From Acidimicrobiales bacterium (lineage in GTDB: Bacteria > Actinomycetota > Acidimicrobiia > Acidimicrobiales > RAAP-2): a DNA stretch of 38,026 nucleotides. The stretch covers positions 1 through 38,026 of the forward strand of contig JADGOH010000009.1 of assembly GCA_017883025.1 (NCBI GenBank), given 5' to 3'. The notes below the pieces were generated by a model. It made no database searches, had not been told where the DNA came from, and saw only the letters and a program-made list of their open reading frames with translations. Below are positions 24,179 through 31,549 of the stretch, in pieces (the stretch's first letter is position 1; every line of letters starts with the position of its first letter). The position numbers and the translations under genes were made by a program.

Positions 24179-25056
24179 CGGACGGCCGGGCCGACGGCGA
24201 CCCGTTCCTCCACCACCGGGTTGGTGAGGACGCCGACTCCCTCGACCTCCACCGACACCGTGTCCCCCGCCGCCAGCCAACGCGGCGGGTCGGAGGCCGC
24301 CCCCACCCCGGCGGGCGTGCCGGTGGCCAGCACCGTACCGGGCTCCAGCGTCGCCACCCGAGACAGGTGGGCGATCATGTCGGCCACGGTGAAGATCATG
24401 TCGGCCGTCGTGCCGTCCTGGCGGAGCTCGCCGTCGACCCAGGTCCGCACCGATAGCGCCTGGGGGTCGGGGACCTCGTCCGCCGTCACGATCCAGGGGC
24501 CGGTCGGCCCGTGGGTGTCGAAGCCCTTTCCGAGCAGCATGGTGGGCGTGGCACGTTGCCAGTCACGCACGCTGACGTCGTTGACGACGGTGTACCCGGC
24601 CACGACCTCGAGGGCGCGCTCGAGCGGTACGTGTCGGCAGCACCGGCCGATCACCACGCCGAGCTCGCCCTCGTAGTCGACCTGCACCGAGGCGGCGGGC
24701 ACCTCGACGGCATCGCCCGGTCCCACGACGCACGTCGACAGCTTGGCGAACCATGTCTGCTGCGTCGGTCGGTCGACGCCCATCTCGGCGATGTGGTCCC
24801 CGTAGTTGCGGGCGATCCCCAGGAACGCCGGGGGACGGGGCACCGGGGCACCCAGGCGCGCTCCCGCCAGCGGCACCCGCCTGGCCCCCGACCGGGCGGC
24901 CCGCCGCAGTGCCGGGCGTGCGTCGTCGCCGAGTGCGAGCACGTCGACCAGCACGGCCGGCAGGCCGACGGCCGGGTCCGTCAGGTCGACCACTTCGTCA
25001 CCCACCACGAGCCCGCTGACGGGTCGGCCGTCCTCGAGCAGGGTCACCAGGCGCAC
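24175..25056 (-). CDS. fumarylacetoacetate hydrolase (FAH) family protein
   Basis: A 293-aa enzyme. The C-terminal catalytic domain shows FLGIARNYGDHIAEMG, the metal ligands in VQVDYEGELGVVIGR, VVNDVSVRDWQ, LLGKGFDTHGPTGPWIVT and VLATGTPAGVG, all standard for the FAH superfamily of C-C hydrolases, decarboxylases and isomerases acting on 2-oxo acids. The N-terminal domain (RLVTLLEDGRPVSGLVVGDEVVDL) is the short variable cap. The specific substrate is unknown. GTG 25056 is preceded by TAGGTT with a 6-nt gap, predicting a leaderless transcript that continues into arfB. It diverges from the SDR gene, whose own leaderless promoter lies about 25 bp away. Confidence 0.9.
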   Translation of the reverse strand: MRLVTLLEDGRPVSGLVVGDEVVDLTDPAVGLPAVLVDVLALGDDARPALRRAARSGARRVPLAGARLGAPVPRPPAFLGIARNYGDHIAEMGVDRPTQQTWFAKLSTCVVGPGDAVEVPAASVQVDYEGELGVVIGRCCRHVPLERALEVVAGYTVVNDVSVRDWQRATPTMLLGKGFDTHGPTGPWIVTADEVPDPQALSVRTWVDGELRQDGTTADMIFTVADMIAHLSRVATLEPGTVLATGTPAGVGAASDPPRWLAAGDTVSVEVEGVGVLTNPVVEERVAVGPAVR

Positions 25057-25062
25057 GCCGCG

Positions 25063-25068
25063 AACCTA
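25063..25068 (-). promoter_or_regulatory. -10 element of leaderless promoter (FAH-arfB)
   Basis: TAGGTT on the minus strand ends 6 nt before GTG 25056. Confidence 0.65.
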
Positions 25069-25090
25069 CCGGCCCACGGGACACCGGTCC

Positions 25091-25096
25091 TACACT
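25091..25096 (+). promoter_or_regulatory. -10 element of leaderless promoter (SDR gene)
   Basis: TACACT ends 6 nt before ATG 25103; the two predicted divergent start sites are only 47 bp apart. Confidence 0.68.
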
Positions 25097-25102
25097 CCGG
25101 GC

Positions 25103-25870
25103 ATGACCCCATCACCTGCAACCCCCCACGCCACCGACGACCGGTTCGCCGGGCAGGTCGTCCTCGTCACCGGCTCCTCCTCGGGCATCGGCGCCGAGGC
25201 GGCCCGGCGGTTCGGAGCCTCGGGCGCCACCGTGGTCGTGAACTCGATGACGTCGGTCGACGCCGGCCGTGCGCTGGCCGCAGAACTGCCCGATGCCACC
25301 TATGTCCAGGCCGACGTGGCCGACGAGGCCGACGCCACCCGGCTGATCGCGGAGGTGGTCGCCACCCACGGCCGACTCGACGTCCTGGTGAACAACGCCG
25401 GCACCACCGCGGTGATCCCCCACGACGATCTCGAGGCCGCCAGCCCCGACGTGTGGCGCCGGATCTACGACACCAACGTGATCGGCACCTGGCAGGTCAC
25501 GGTGGCCGCCGTGCCCCATCTGCGGGCCTCCGGCAACGGGCAGGTGGTCAACGTCTCGTCGCTGGCCGGCGAGCGACCGGTCGGCAGCTCCATCCCCTAC
25601 GCCTGCTCGAAGGCGGCCATGAGCCATATGACCCGCCTGCTGGCCAACACCCTCGGACCCGACATCCGGGTCAACGCCGTGGCCCCTGGGCTGGTCGACA
25701 CCCCGTGGACCGCCGACTGGGACGTGGTGCGCGAGTTCGTGCGGGCCCAGGCCCCGCTGCAGCGGTCGGCCACCCCCGACGACGTGGCCGAGGTGATCAT
25801 CGGGCTCGCCCGCTCGACCTACGTGACGGGCCAGGTGGTCCTGGTCGACGGCGGGCTCAGCCTTCGTTGA
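25103..25870 (+). CDS. short-chain dehydrogenase/reductase (SDR)
   Basis: A 255-aa classical SDR. It has the cofactor motif VLVTGSSSGIGAEAAR, the core VLVNNAG, and the catalytic Ser-Tyr-Lys set in NVSSLAGERPVGSSIPYACSKAAM, followed by INVNAVAPGLVDTPW-type sequence (here IRVNAVAPGLVDTPW) and the C-terminal GQVVLVDGGLSLR. It is an NAD(P)H-dependent oxidoreductase of the FabG-like subfamily; the substrate cannot be deduced. The ATG at 25103 fits a leaderless promoter. The last 14 nt overlap the convergent GNAT gene, so both stop codons lie in the other gene. Confidence 0.92.
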   Translation: MTPSPATPHATDDRFAGQVVLVTGSSSGIGAEAARRFGASGATVVVNSMTSVDAGRALAAELPDATYVQADVADEADATRLIAEVVATHGRLDVLVNNAGTTAVIPHDDLEAASPDVWRRIYDTNVIGTWQVTVAAVPHLRASGNGQVVNVSSLAGERPVGSSIPYACSKAAMSHMTRLLANTLGPDIRVNAVAPGLVDTPWTADWDVVREFVRAQAPLQRSATPDDVAEVIIGLARSTYVTGQVVLVDGGLSLR

Positions 25871-26411
25871 CCCGTTCGTCCCAGGTGCCGCGGTCGAGGC
25901 GCCAGATGCAGTGGGCCGCCGAGGGGAAGTGGGGCAGCACCCGCTCCTCCCACGGGGTGAACCCGAGGCGGGCGGCCACCGCCTCGGACCGGGTGTTGCC
26001 GGGCAGGATCACGCTGTGGAGCACGTCCTCGCCCAGCTCCTCGAACCCGTAGCGCACCGATCGCGCGCCGGCCTCCGTGGCGTACCCGAGGCCCCAGGCG
26101 CCGGGGTCCAGCATCCAGCCGACCTCGACGCCCGGCCATTCGGGCTCCGGCCGCCAGTAGAGCCCGGCCCGGCCCACGAAGCGGCCGCTCCCCCGCTCCT
26201 CGAGCGCCCACTGCCCGAGGCCGAGCAGCTCCCACAGCCCGGCGAGGGAGGTGAGCGATCCCCATGTCTGGGTCCGGGTGAAGTCGTCGGGCACGTGCAG
26301 CGCCGCCCGGACCTCGTCGCTCGCCATGATGGCGAAGAGCGGGTCGAGGTCTTCGGCACGGAAGGGCCGAAGGGTGAGCCGCTCGGTGGTCAGGGTCGGG
26401 CAGGCGGGCAC
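25857..26411 (-). CDS. GNAT-family N-acetyltransferase (RimJ/RimL type)
   Basis: A 184-aa acetyltransferase: LTTERLTLRPFRAEDLDPLFAIMAS at the N-terminus, then VGRAGLYW, VEVGWMLDPGAWGLGYATEAGARSVRYGFEELG (the acetyl-CoA-binding V/A loop region) and NTRSEAVAARLGFTPWEE. This is the Acetyltransf_3 pattern of enzymes that modify protein N-termini, ribosomal proteins or small amines. The usual RGxGxA/G reads WGLGYA, common in this subgroup. The start is GTG 26411, without clear ribosome binding site or TAnnnT hexamer, so its promoter is not identified. Convergent 14-nt overlap with the SDR gene; divergent from the glycosylase gene. Confidence 0.9.
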   Translation of the reverse strand: MPACPTLTTERLTLRPFRAEDLDPLFAIMASDEVRAALHVPDDFTRTQTWGSLTSLAGLWELLGLGQWALEERGSGRFVGRAGLYWRPEPEWPGVEVGWMLDPGAWGLGYATEAGARSVRYGFEELGEDVLHSVILPGNTRSEAVAARLGFTPWEERVLPHFPSAAHCIWRLDRGTWDERVNEG

Positions 26412-26452
26412 GGGAGCCAGTCAACCACCGGTCCACCGGCCGCGGCCACCGG

Positions 26453-26458
26453 TACGCT
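26453..26458 (+). promoter_or_regulatory. -10 element of leaderless promoter (glycosylase gene)
   Basis: TACGCT ends 6 nt before GTG 26465. Confidence 0.65.
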
Positions 26459-26464
26459 GCGGGC

Positions 26465-27247
26465 GTGCCCGCAACCCCGTCCGGCGGCCAGACGGAGGCC
26501 CCCGTCCCCCCGCGTCGAGCCGGCGGGCCGTGGACGTGGAGGGTGCCCGGGGTGCCGGCGGAGCGGCTGCCTCTCCTGCTCCACCTCGCCCAGCGCCCGC
26601 TTCCCGTCGGTGCGGCGGTCGACCTCGAGGTCCGGTGGCCCGGCGAATCCGACCGACTCGACGCCCTCCTGGTCGGCGGCGGGTTCACGGTCCGGTCGGT
26701 TTCGCGGTCCGGGGCTGCGGGCGCCGTCCGGGCCCGGGTGGTGCGCGAGCGCACGCTGGCCGACACCGTCGGGCCGGGGATGCGGCTGCTCGTCTGCGGC
26801 GTCAATCCGTCGATCTACTCTGCCGACGCCGGCGTCGGGTACGCCCGCCCGGGCAACCGGTTCTGGCCGGCCGCCCTCGCCGCCGGACTGGTCGATGCCG
26901 ACCGGGACCCGGTGGCCGCCCTGGCCGCCGGCATGGGGATGACCGACTTCGCCAAACGGGCGACGCGGACGGCCGCCGAGGTCACCCGTGAGGAGCACGA
27001 GGTCGGGTTCGCCCGGGTCTCGGCGTTGGTCGGATGGCTCCGCCCGGGTGCCGTGTGCTTCGTCGGCCTGTCGGGCTGGCGCACCGTCGTGGACCGCCGT
27101 GCGGTGCCGGGCGTGCAGCCGGCGACCATCGCCGGCCGGCCCGCCTACGTCATGCCGTCCACGAGCGGGCTCAACGCCCGGACGCCGCCCGCCGAGCTGG
27201 CCCGACACCTGTCGGCGGCCGCAGCGCTCGCAGCGACGATCGACTGA
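26465..27247 (+). CDS. TDG/MUG-like mismatch-specific DNA glycosylase with N-terminal extension
   Basis: A 260-aa protein. Residues about 100-260 match the MUG/TDG branch of uracil-DNA glycosylases: LLVCGVNPSIYSADAGVGYARPGNRFWPAAL, with the catalytic Asn in GVNPS (GINPG in E. coli Mug), and VMPSTSGLNARTPP, the DNA-intercalation/recognition motif. It would excise uracil or thymine from G mismatches. The first 95 residues (WTWRVPGVPAERLPLLLHLAQRPLPVGAAVDLEVRWPG...VRARVVRERTLADTVGPG) are not part of the catalytic fold and are unknown; they may be a DNA-binding or regulatory addition. GTG 26465 is supported by a leaderless promoter. Confidence 0.85.
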   Translation: MPATPSGGQTEAPVPPRRAGGPWTWRVPGVPAERLPLLLHLAQRPLPVGAAVDLEVRWPGESDRLDALLVGGGFTVRSVSRSGAAGAVRARVVRERTLADTVGPGMRLLVCGVNPSIYSADAGVGYARPGNRFWPAALAAGLVDADRDPVAALAAGMGMTDFAKRATRTAAEVTREEHEVGFARVSALVGWLRPGAVCFVGLSGWRTVVDRRAVPGVQPATIAGRPAYVMPSTSGLNARTPPAELARHLSAAAALAATID

Positions 27248-27338
27248 CGGCCCGGTACACGGGGCCTGGCCATCGGGTGGGTTCGTCGGGACGCGGGCCG
27301 GACACCGGGCCCGGCGGAATGGTCCCGCCAACCCCGGC

Positions 27339-27638
27339 TCAGGACAGGCCGGGCAGCGGGTCGTAGTGGTCGACCTCGGGCTGGCCCTCGAAGAACGGCT
27401 GGATGTGGGACCGCCACTCGGCGAAGGCCGGGGACTCCCGGAAGCCGGGGACGTGGTCCTCGAGCGTCTCCCAGCCCACGAGCAGGAGGTACCGGTCAGG
27501 GGACTCGATCCCCCGTCGGAGGGCGAAGGAGCGGAAGCCCGGTGCGGCCGAGATGACCTCCCGGGCCCGGGTGACGGCCGCCTGGAACTCCTCGTGGGAG
27601 TCCGGGCGGACGGTGATCAATGCGTGCTCGAGGACCAT
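27339..27638 (-). CDS. antibiotic biosynthesis monooxygenase (ABM) domain protein
   Basis: A 99-aa single-domain protein of the dimeric ferredoxin-like ABM fold: LEHALITVRPDSHEEFQAAVTRAREVISAAPGFRSFALRRGIESPDRYLLLVGWETLEDHVPGFRESPAFAEWRSHIQPFFEGQPEVDHYDPL. It spans the whole domain and shows the usual W-E and H landmarks. Members act as cofactor-free monooxygenases, heme-degrading enzymes or stress proteins; the function here is unknown. ATG 27638 has TAGCGT 6 nt upstream (leaderless). It is divergent from the DsbA-like gene, about 80 bp away. Confidence 0.88.
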   Translation of the reverse strand: MVLEHALITVRPDSHEEFQAAVTRAREVISAAPGFRSFALRRGIESPDRYLLLVGWETLEDHVPGFRESPAFAEWRSHIQPFFEGQPEVDHYDPLPGLS

Positions 27639-27644
27639 GCCCCG

Positions 27645-27650
27645 ACGCTA
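27645..27650 (-). promoter_or_regulatory. -10 element of leaderless promoter (ABM gene)
   Basis: TAGCGT on the minus strand ends 6 nt before ATG 27638. Confidence 0.65.
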
Positions 27651-27668
27651 CCGTCGCCGGCGTCCGGG

Positions 27669-27674
27669 TAGCGT
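27669..27674 (+). promoter_or_regulatory. possible -10 element (DsbA/FrnE-like gene)
   Basis: TAGCGT on the plus strand gives a leader of about 38 nt that carries the ribosome binding site GAGGAG at 27708-27713. The same hexamer serves the opposite ABM gene, so leadered and leaderless genes are back to back. Confidence 0.5.
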
Positions 27675-27718
27675 CGCAGGTACGCGCGCACGGGTGCCGC
27701 GGACCGTGAGGAGCCACC

Positions 27719-28381
27719 GTGAAGATCGAGATCTGGTCGGACGTCGTCTGCCCCTGGTGCTACGTCGGGAAGCGGAACCTCGAGGTGGCGCTGGCCGGAT
27801 TCCCCCACGCCGACCACGTCACCGTCGAGTGGCGCAGCTTCGAACTGGACCCGACGACGCCGAACCGGGTGGAGCTGTCCATGGACGAGGTGCTCGAGCG
27901 CAAGTACGGGATGAGCCCCGACCAGGCGTCGACGGCCAACCGCCAGATGACCGAGCTGGCCGCCACGGTCGGCCTCGAGTACCACCTCGACCGGGTGCAG
28001 ATCGGGAACACCTTCGTCGCCCACCGCCTCATCCACCTCGCCGCTGACGAGGGACTCGGCGGCGCCATGAAGGAGCGGCTCCTGCGGGCCTACTTCACCG
28101 AGGGACGGGCGGTCTCGGACCCCGCCACCCTGGCCGAACTGGCGGCCGAGGTCGGGCTCGACACCGACCGCGTGGCCGAGGTCCTGTCCACCGACGTGTA
28201 CGCCGACGAGGTCCGCGCCGACGAGGCCCGGGCGGTCGAGCTGGGCTCGACCGGCGTGCCCTTCTTCGTGCTCGACGGCCGCTTCGGGATCCCCGGAGCC
28301 CAGCCCCCCGACGTACTGCTGCGCCTGCTGCACCGCGCCTGGGACTCGTCGGAGGAGGCCGCCGCCGCCCCGGCGGACTGA
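27719..28381 (+). CDS. DsbA-family oxidoreductase (FrnE-like)
   Basis: A 220-aa thioredoxin-fold protein with an active site CPWC (WSDVVCPWCYVGKRNLE), the helical insertion typical of the DsbA/HCCA-isomerase group, and the cis-Pro loop STGVPFFVLDG near the end. No signal peptide is present, so it is cytoplasmic, as for FrnE-like proteins linked to oxidative-stress tolerance and disulfide chemistry. GTG 27719 is preceded by a strong GAGGAG site five bases upstream, so this is one of the few genes here with a clear leader. The cyclic-nucleotide-binding gene follows after 50 nt with its own leaderless promoter. Confidence 0.92.
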   Translation: MKIEIWSDVVCPWCYVGKRNLEVALAGFPHADHVTVEWRSFELDPTTPNRVELSMDEVLERKYGMSPDQASTANRQMTELAATVGLEYHLDRVQIGNTFVAHRLIHLAADEGLGGAMKERLLRAYFTEGRAVSDPATLAELAAEVGLDTDRVAEVLSTDVYADEVRADEARAVELGSTGVPFFVLDGRFGIPGAQPPDVLLRLLHRAWDSSEEAAAAPAD

Positions 28382-28419
28382 CGGGGGACACGACCTGTCC
28401 CGGGGGTCGGGTCCGCCGC

Positions 28420-28425
28420 TACCAT
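28420..28425 (+). promoter_or_regulatory. -10 element of leaderless promoter (cNMP-binding gene)
   Basis: TACCAT ends 6 nt before ATG 28432. Confidence 0.62.
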
Positions 28426-28431
28426 CGGCAG

Positions 28432-28914
28432 ATGTCCGACATGCTGGCCCGCACGGCCCATCTGCCCGAGGTCGACTTCGCGCCCGGCGATCCGGTCGTG
28501 ACCGAAGGCGGTGCGAGTGGGGAGATCTGGATCCTCGTGTCCGGCGTGCTGACCGTCCGCAAGGGCGCAGAACTGGTGAACTCGATCTCGCATCCGGGGG
28601 CGGTCGTGGGCGAGATCTCGGTCCTCCTGGGCACCGACCACGGGGCCACGGTCGAAGCCGCCGAGGCCAGCCGCCTCCGGGTGGCTCGGGACGGACGGGC
28701 CTTCCTCGGCGAGGACCCCGACCTGTTGCGATCCGTGGCCGTCGGGCTCGCCGAGCGCCTCAACTTCGTGACGACCTACCTGGCCGACCTCAAGCACCAG
28801 TACGGCGACGCCCCCGGACTGTCGATGGTGTCGGAGGTGCTGAGCCGGCTGGCGGCCCAGCAGCAGCCATCGGCCCGGCCCGGGTCGGCACGGGACCCCG
28901 ACCCCGAGTACTGA
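28432..28914 (+). CDS. stand-alone cyclic nucleotide-binding domain protein
   Basis: A 160-aa protein made of one Crp-type beta-roll: VDFAPGDPVVTEGGASGEIWILVSGVLTVRKG, then HPGAVVGEISVLLGTDHGATVEAAEASRLRVA. The phosphate-binding cassette has GEIS and a following TDHGATV where Crp-like proteins have R-A/S; the usual Arg of the cassette appears to be missing, so nucleotide binding is uncertain. There is no helix-turn-helix; the rest is a helix (DLLRSVAVGLAERLNFVTTYLADLKHQYG) and a disordered Pro/Asp tail. It may be a regulatory subunit or effector-sensing module for a partner not encoded next to it. Confidence 0.83.
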   Translation: MSDMLARTAHLPEVDFAPGDPVVTEGGASGEIWILVSGVLTVRKGAELVNSISHPGAVVGEISVLLGTDHGATVEAAEASRLRVARDGRAFLGEDPDLLRSVAVGLAERLNFVTTYLADLKHQYGDAPGLSMVSEVLSRLAAQQQPSARPGSARDPDPEY

Positions 28915-28931
28915 GCCGGACCGACGGCCCG

Positions 28932-28947
28932 GGGCTGCCAGCAGCCC
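28932..28947. terminator. hairpin between convergent genes
   Basis: GGGCTG-CCAG-CAGCCC, a 6-bp stem with a tetraloop, sits between the cNMP gene stop (28914) and the metallophosphoesterase stop (28949). Confidence 0.5.
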
Positions 28948-28948
28948 G

Positions 28949-29698
28949 TCAAAAGACCGTGCGGGCGGGTGGGGCGTCGTCGGTGAGCGCACAGGTCTCG
29001 CTGCCCATGATCGACACCCACCGGGCATGCCCTGTCGTCAGGTCGACCTCGACCCTGGCCGGGGTCTTGCCGATCTGCGTGCCGGCGTTGAACACCCAGG
29101 TGTCGCCGATCCGGTCGGCCCACGAGCCGGCCTCGGTGGACGGCGCCTGGTGGACGTGGCCGGTCAGGACGACGTCGGGCCGGTACTCGCCGATCCATGC
29201 CAGGACGTCGGGGTCCCCGTAGTCCTTGCGGCCGGTCCAGCACGTGGGCGAACCGAGCGGCGGCCAGTGGTACACCCAGACCCAGCGTGCGGGCCGACGG
29301 GCGGCGTCACGCTCGAACCGCGCGACCGCCTCCTCCCGGCCCACCGGACCGTCCCACCACGGGCAGATGGTCACGAGCGTGTCGTCCAGGAGCAGCGAGT
29401 CCCCGTCGGTCGGGATGCCCGCCGCCCGCGCCTCGGCCAGCCACAGCGCGGACTGCTCTCCCGCGGCGTCGGGCCCGGTCAGGTCGTGGTTTCCCGAGCT
29501 GACGGCCACCGTGGTCGCCCCGTCGAGCAGGGCCAGGTAGTTCAGGATCACGACGGACTGGGCGTCGAGCGGCACCGGTGAGGCGATGTTGAGGCTGTCG
29601 CCGGCCACCACGACGAGGTCGAATTCCGGGCCTGCCCCGACCACCCAATCGAGCTGGGGCAAGTTGTAGTGGAGGTCGGAGACGAGGAGGATGCGCAT
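28949..29698 (-). CDS. calcineurin-like metallophosphoesterase
   Basis: A 249-aa phosphoesterase with the metal motifs in order: LLVSDLHYN (DxH), VVVAGDSLN (usually GDxxD), VSSGNHD (GNHD), a histidine in VYHWPP, and LTGHVHQAP (GHxH). The third motif position that is normally Asp reads Asn (GDSLN), a modest deviation. The closing VFNAGTQIGKTPARVEVDLTTG is typical of this family. It probably hydrolyses a phosphodiester or monoester; the substrate is unknown. ATG 29698 has no clear ribosome binding site; a TAGGCT hexamer lies about 39 nt upstream. Confidence 0.88.
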   Translation of the reverse strand: MRILLVSDLHYNLPQLDWVVGAGPEFDLVVVAGDSLNIASPVPLDAQSVVILNYLALLDGATTVAVSSGNHDLTGPDAAGEQSALWLAEARAAGIPTDGDSLLLDDTLVTICPWWDGPVGREEAVARFERDAARRPARWVWVYHWPPLGSPTCWTGRKDYGDPDVLAWIGEYRPDVVLTGHVHQAPSTEAGSWADRIGDTWVFNAGTQIGKTPARVEVDLTTGHARWVSIMGSETCALTDDAPPARTVF

Positions 29699-29801
29699 GG
29701 GCCGGGTCGCCCGGTGCGGGAGGTACGGGCGCCCCGGAGCCTAGGCGGAGGACGCCGTGCCTCCGGACATGCCACGCCGTCCGGGTCCGTCGTCCGACGC
29801 C

Positions 29802-29807
29802 TACAGT
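29802..29807 (+). promoter_or_regulatory. possible -10 element (GNAT gene at 29833)
   Basis: TACAGT would give a leader of about 19 nt containing GGAGG, four bases before the GTG start. Confidence 0.45.
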
Positions 29808-29832
29808 CGGGGCGGACGCGATCGGAGGCCTC

Positions 29833-30558
29833 GTGGACGACAGCGAACTGGCCCGCCGGTCAGCGACGAACTTCGGCGAGATGCTGGCGACCATCGGTCG
29901 GTACGGCGTCGGCCCCGATGCAGAGATCCGCCGTCCGGACGCGGTGGGCGCGGCCATCGACGCGCTGGGCGACAACCCGTGGTTCAACGCGGTCGTCGTG
30001 CCGGCGGACGCTGCCCCCCCAGCCGACGATCCGCTCCTCCCCTACTGCCTGTGGACCTTCGTCGACCATGCCGAGGGGAGGATCGAGGACCCCCAGATCG
30101 CGACACCGTGCATGGGCCTCGCACTTGAGGACGCGCCCCGGACGGCGGGTGGCGGCCCGGTCGAGGTGGTGTCCCCGTCGTTGGGCGTGGTGGGCGCCAT
30201 GAACGACCGTGCCTACGACAGCGGGCCGGCGTTCGGTCCGTTGGCCGTGCGCCTCGCCGACGACCGTGTCCGCACCCACGGGCTGCTCGCCGACGGGCGA
30301 CCCGTCTGCGTGGCCATGACGTTGACGCTCGGCGACGACCTCGGGATCCACTACGTGGCCACCGAGGCCGGTCACCGGCGGCGGGGGCTCGCCACGACGC
30401 TGCTCACCGAGGTCATGGAGCGGGCGCGGTCCGATGGGTTGCGCACCGCCACCCTCCAGGCCAGTCCGGACGGCCGACCCGTCTATCGGAGGATGGGGTT
30501 CCGGGAGGTCGGCCTGATGCGCGGATTCGTCCGGACCGGCACGGCACCGGGGCCCTGA
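29833..30558 (+). CDS. GNAT-family N-acetyltransferase
   Basis: A 241-aa protein. The N-terminal 120 residues (SATNFGEMLATIGRYGVGPDAEIRRPDAVGAAIDALGDNPWFNAVVV) form a first lobe found in several actinobacterial two-lobe GNAT proteins. The C-terminal lobe is a clear acetyltransferase: GIHYVATEAGHRRRGLATTLLTEVMERARSDGLRTATLQASPDGRPVYRRMGFREVG, with the acetyl-CoA loop HRRRGLA. The acceptor is unknown. GTG 29833 has GGAGG four bases upstream and a TACAGT hexamer further up. It ends convergently with the LLM gene; a weak 5-bp hairpin lies in the gap. Confidence 0.88.
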   Translation: MDDSELARRSATNFGEMLATIGRYGVGPDAEIRRPDAVGAAIDALGDNPWFNAVVVPADAAPPADDPLLPYCLWTFVDHAEGRIEDPQIATPCMGLALEDAPRTAGGGPVEVVSPSLGVVGAMNDRAYDSGPAFGPLAVRLADDRVRTHGLLADGRPVCVAMTLTLGDDLGIHYVATEAGHRRRGLATTLLTEVMERARSDGLRTATLQASPDGRPVYRRMGFREVGLMRGFVRTGTAPGP

Positions 30559-30634
30559 GTCCCGAGGAGTGCACCGCCGACCCGGGAGCGGGTGCTCCGG
30601 TGTTCGCCTCCGCGTCGCCCGCTGCCCCAGCGGC

Positions 30635-31537
30635 TCAGACCCCGGCGACCGCCGGCGACAGCGCCCGCCACTCGTCCATGGGGACCTGGCCGAGGTCGCT
30701 GCCCAGGACCTGGAGGAGGACGTGGTCGGCCCCGGCGTCGAGGTGCTCGCGCACCCGGGCCACGACGGCAGCCTCGTCCCCCTGGACGACGAGCGCGTCG
30801 GCCAGCTTCTCGGACCCGCCGCGGACGAAGTCGTCCTCGGTGAATCCCTGGCGCAGCCAGCTGTTCCGGTAGTTGGGCAGGCCCGTGTAGATGTCGAGGT
30901 GGTCGTGGGCCCGGCGCAGTCCCTCGGTGCGGTCCTGTCCAAGCACCGCCGCCTGCTCCACGACGAGCAGTGGGTAGGGCCCGAGGGTCTGTCGGGCCGA
31001 GGCCGTGTGCTCGGGGGTCACCAGGTACGGGTGGGCCCCGGCGGTCCGGTCGCGGGCCAGCTCGAGCATCTTCGGTCCCAGGGCGGCGAGCACGATCGGC
31101 GGGCGCACGGCGTCGGCGCCGAAGTAGGGGGCCGAGTCGAGGTCGTCGAGGTACTCGGACATGGCCTGGAGCGGCGGGCGGTAGGTGACCTTGCGGTCAC
31201 GCTCGAGCGGACGCTGATGGCTCACCCCCAACCCGACAACGAACCGGCGCGGCGCCAACGACTCGATGAGTCGGATGGCTCCGTTGGCCGCCATCGCACC
31301 CCGGGCGTAGATGTTGGCGATCCCGGTTCCCACCACCAGCCGGCTGGTGGCGGCCAGGTATGCCTGGGCGGCCGAGAACGACTCGCGTCCGTAGGCCTCG
31401 CCGTACCAGAGCGAACCGTACCCGAGGGATTCGATTTCGGCGGCGGCGTCCTGTGCGGCTGGGCCGGGCAGGGCCTCGAGTGCGGGGGTCCAGAGTCCGG
31501 TGCGGTTGGCTCGGAGGGCGTCGACAGCGCTGGTCAT
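30635..31537 (-). CDS. LLM class F420-dependent oxidoreductase (TIGR03620-like)
   Basis: A 300-aa luciferase-like TIM-barrel oxidoreductase. Landmarks include LGYGSLWYGEAYGRESFSAAQAYLAATSRLVVGTGIANIYARGAMAANGAIRLIESLAPRRFVVGLGVSHQRPLER and PPIVLAALGPKMLELARDRTAGAHPYLVTPEH. The pattern (GTGIANIY, GLGVSH, PYLVTPEH) fits the mycobacterial/actinobacterial F420-dependent TIGR03620 group; cofactor assignment rests on family knowledge. The substrate is unknown. The track extends 151 codons upstream through low-complexity sequence; ATG 31537 has TACAGT exactly 6 nt before it and marks the true, leaderless start. Confidence 0.9.
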   Translation of the reverse strand: MTSAVDALRANRTGLWTPALEALPGPAAQDAAAEIESLGYGSLWYGEAYGRESFSAAQAYLAATSRLVVGTGIANIYARGAMAANGAIRLIESLAPRRFVVGLGVSHQRPLERDRKVTYRPPLQAMSEYLDDLDSAPYFGADAVRPPIVLAALGPKMLELARDRTAGAHPYLVTPEHTASARQTLGPYPLLVVEQAAVLGQDRTEGLRRAHDHLDIYTGLPNYRNSWLRQGFTEDDFVRGGSEKLADALVVQGDEAAVVARVREHLDAGADHVLLQVLGSDLGQVPMDEWRALSPAVAGV

Positions 31538-31543
31538 CGCGCC

Positions 31544-31549
31544 ACTGTA
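31544..31549 (-). promoter_or_regulatory. -10 element of leaderless promoter (LLM gene)
   Basis: TACAGT on the minus strand ends 6 nt before ATG 31537. Confidence 0.68.

Noticed and set aside
26411-26440. TTGACT as a -35 element for the GNAT gene
   Set aside because: It lies only about 7-13 nt before the GTG, with no -10 hexamer downstream of it.
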